From NCBI GenBank assembly GCA_965199055.1, contig CBDAQR010000004.1, forward strand, positions 1,240,001-1,304,000: DNA of 64,000 bases. Direction: 5' to 3'. Made by a program: the position numbers and the translations under genes. The DNA comes from CBDAQR01 sp965199055. Lineage in GTDB: Bacteria; Pseudomonadota; Gammaproteobacteria; Pseudomonadales; Halieaceae. Positions 62,627-64,000 of this stretch are shown here, piece by piece. The notes below the pieces were generated by a model that was given only the letters and a program-made list of their open reading frames with translations, was not told the DNA's origin and searched no databases. Position 1 is the stretch's first letter, and every line of letters starts with the position of its first letter.

Positions 62627-63385
62627 TTGAATATTGAAGATAAAGTCGTTGTGGTGACCGGTGGTGGTCGTGGAATCGGCCGTTCCATTGCCATCCACCT
62701 GGCAGAGAAAGGTGCCAGTGTGGCCTTGCTCGACCTGGATGAAGCCGCTATGGCGGAGACCTTAACGCTGGTCGCCGAAGCAGGATCGAACGGGCGTGCC
62801 TATATCTGCAATGTCGCAGAGGAATCGACCGTTGAATCTACCTTTAAGCAAATAGTCAGCGACTTTGGTGCTATTCACGGTGTGATTAACAATGCCGGTA
62901 TTCTTCGTGATGCGTTGCTAATTAAGGTCGAAGACGGGAAAGTGATTAAGAAAATGTCCGGTGATCACTATAGCCTGGTGGTCGATGTGCATATGAAAGG
63001 GGCGTTTCTCTGTGCCAGGGAGGCGGCACTGCACATGGTTGAACAAGGTGTTGAAGATGGCTGCATCATCAGCATGTCTTCGGTCGCGCACCGGGGATCT
63101 TTCGGTCAATCCAACTATTCTGCGGCCAAGGCGGGGATCATCGCGCAGACCCGAACCTGGGCGAAAGAATTGGGCCGACATGGCATCCGTGCCATGGCCA
63201 TTGCGCCCGGCACAATTGAGACTGAGATGTTGAGAAGTATGCCGGCGGACATTCTTGAGCAAGTCGCGCAGGCGGTGCCTTTGCAGCGGATAGGCGATGT
63301 CAGCAATATCGCAAAAACGGTGGTGCACATTCTTGAGAACGATTACCTGAGCGGTGATGTGATCGAAGTGAGTGGTGGCCTTTAG
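62627..63385 (+). CDS. SDR-family oxidoreductase of the catabolic operon
   Basis: 252 aa from a TTG with AGGAGA 6 nt upstream; no earlier start fits, since the in-frame upstream codons overlap the ligase gene. NAD(P) motif TGGGRGIGRS, NNAGILRD, catalytic Ser and YSAAKAG (Tyr/Lys). FabG/3-hydroxyacyl-CoA dehydrogenase-like. Likely the hydroxyacyl oxidation step before thiolysis. Confidence 0.93.
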   Translation: MNIEDKVVVVTGGGRGIGRSIAIHLAEKGASVALLDLDEAAMAETLTLVAEAGSNGRAYICNVAEESTVESTFKQIVSDFGAIHGVINNAGILRDALLIKVEDGKVIKKMSGDHYSLVVDVHMKGAFLCAREAALHMVEQGVEDGCIISMSSVAHRGSFGQSNYSAAKAGIIAQTRTWAKELGRHGIRAMAIAPGTIETEMLRSMPADILEQVAQAVPLQRIGDVSNIAKTVVHILENDYLSGDVIEVSGGL

Positions 63386-63456
63386 GCAGGGCACCCTCGA
63401 TAGAGTGCGCCCGTAGAGACGTATTGGTACGAGACGAATTCAGCAGGAGAGTGAAA

Positions 63457-64000
63457 ATGACAGAAGCAGTAATCCTTGATGCATGCCGCACCCCGAGAGG
63501 TATCGGCAAGGCTGGCAAGGGCGCATTGGCGAGTATCCATCCGCAGCGCCTGGGGGCGACGGTGCTGAGGGCGCTTGCCGAGCGTAACGCCATTGATACC
63601 GCCGAGGTGGACGATATTGTTTGGGGTACCAGCGCGCAAATGGGCTCCCAGGCTGGCGACCTGGGCCGCATGTGTGCACTCGATGCAGGTTATGATATTA
63701 AGTCCAGTGCTATGACCCTGGACCGCTTCTGTGGTTCTGGCATCACAGCGGTGAATATCGCTGCGGCCAATATTATGGCCGGCATGGAAGATATGACGAT
63801 TGGCGGTGGCACTGAAATGATGTCACTGGGCGATCAGATGCAGCGCTATCCGATAATGGACCAGGGCAACACCCATCTACGCCAGTTGCACCCCCAGACC
63901 CACCAGGGGTTGTGCGCTGATGCGATCGCCACCATGGAAGGCATTTCTCGGCAAGATCTCGATGCGCTGGCGCTGGAATCGCAGAGGCGTGCAGATCATG
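63457..64000 (+). CDS. thiolase (acetyl-CoA acetyltransferase), 3' truncated by window
   Basis: ATG 63457, GGAGAG upstream. The first 181 codons show a thiolase start (VILDACRTPRGIGKAGKG), and the active-site region MTLDRFCGSGITAVNIAAANIM with the nucleophile Cys. The reading runs open to the last base. It would cleave a 3-ketoacyl-CoA, completing a beta-oxidation-like set with the dehydrogenase, ligase and SDR. Confidence 0.95.
   Translation, partial: MTEAVILDACRTPRGIGKAGKGALASIHPQRLGATVLRALAERNAIDTAEVDDIVWGTSAQMGSQAGDLGRMCALDAGYDIKSSAMTLDRFCGSGITAVNIAAANIMAGMEDMTIGGGTEMMSLGDQMQRYPIMDQGNTHLRQLHPQTHQGLCADAIATMEGISRQDLDALALESQRRADH

Noticed and set aside
1..64000. Defence island, prophage or secretion system
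   Set aside because: No restriction, toxin-antitoxin, integrase, phage structural or secretion genes were found; the only mobile DNA seen is the IS3-family element.

Overview
The window reads as the chromosome of a marine gammaproteobacterium, most likely of the Halieaceae/OM60 type. This rests on recognised protein families (many TonB-dependent receptors, acyl-CoA metabolism, a DUF1800/DUF1501 pair, creatininase, sterol desaturase) and a moderately high GC content; no 16S or other marker is present. Coding density is high. I see no tRNA, rRNA, CRISPR array, prophage or recognisable defence system.

Layout. 0-1.1 kb: 3' end of a frameshifted molybdopterin oxidoreductase with a coupled 56-aa ORF. 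1.1-6.4 kb: GST and alpha/beta hydrolase, a type II glutamine synthetase with a sigma-54 promoter and two NtrC sites, a Ser/Thr kinase and PP2C phosphatase pair, and a VOC protein. 6.4-14.1 kb: a zinc-starvation island with ZrgA-like His-rich protein, MerC-domain protein, HisI, DUF3299 protein, LolD-like ATPase and FtsX-like permease, a small secreted protein, a Zur-like regulator and a ZnuD-like TonB receptor with long His/Asp arrays. Three copies of a 17-bp palindrome precede its transcription units. 14.1-18.4 kb: TetR regulator, sterol desaturase and a frameshifted TonB receptor. 18.4-23.1 kb: HxlR/DoxX pair with a shared operator, a glutamine amidotransferase, a secreted methyltransferase-like protein, DAHP synthase and an AraC regulator. 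23.2-26.9 kb: a sulfatase split exactly by a 1191-bp IS3-family element, then a tyrosine phosphatase. 26.9-29.6 kb: FolE2, a tandem PTPS/QueD-like protein and an iota-carbonic-anhydrase-like protein.

29.6-45.6 kb: thrS, an aspartoacylase-family protein, an alpha-hydroxy-acid oxidase, a DUF2799 lipoprotein, the DUF1800/DUF1501 pair (the latter apparently starting at AUU), a 7TMR-DISM diguanylate cyclase, dienelactone hydrolase, a class V aminotransferase, a Na+/solute symporter and a FlgO/TPR protein. 45.7-54.9 kb: delta-class carbonic anhydrase, acyl-CoA synthetase, SAM hydroxide adenosyltransferase family protein, TPR protein, thioesterase, hydrolase, a phosphate-type porin behind tandem Pho boxes, and creatininase. 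55.5-64 kb: a catabolic regulon made of an acyl-CoA dehydrogenase, an AraC regulator, and a TonB receptor - hydrolase - acyl-CoA ligase - SDR - thiolase operon. A 32-bp motif occurs once before each arm.

The most informative content is regulatory. The 17-bp palindrome ties the zinc genes together, the 32-bp AraC-type motif defines a compact uptake and degradation regulon for an unknown acyl substrate, and the sigma-54/NtrC and Pho-box arrays place glnII and the porin under nitrogen and phosphate control. Two genes (the molybdenum enzyme and one TonB receptor) each carry an apparent one-G deletion. These may be real lesions or sequencing errors.
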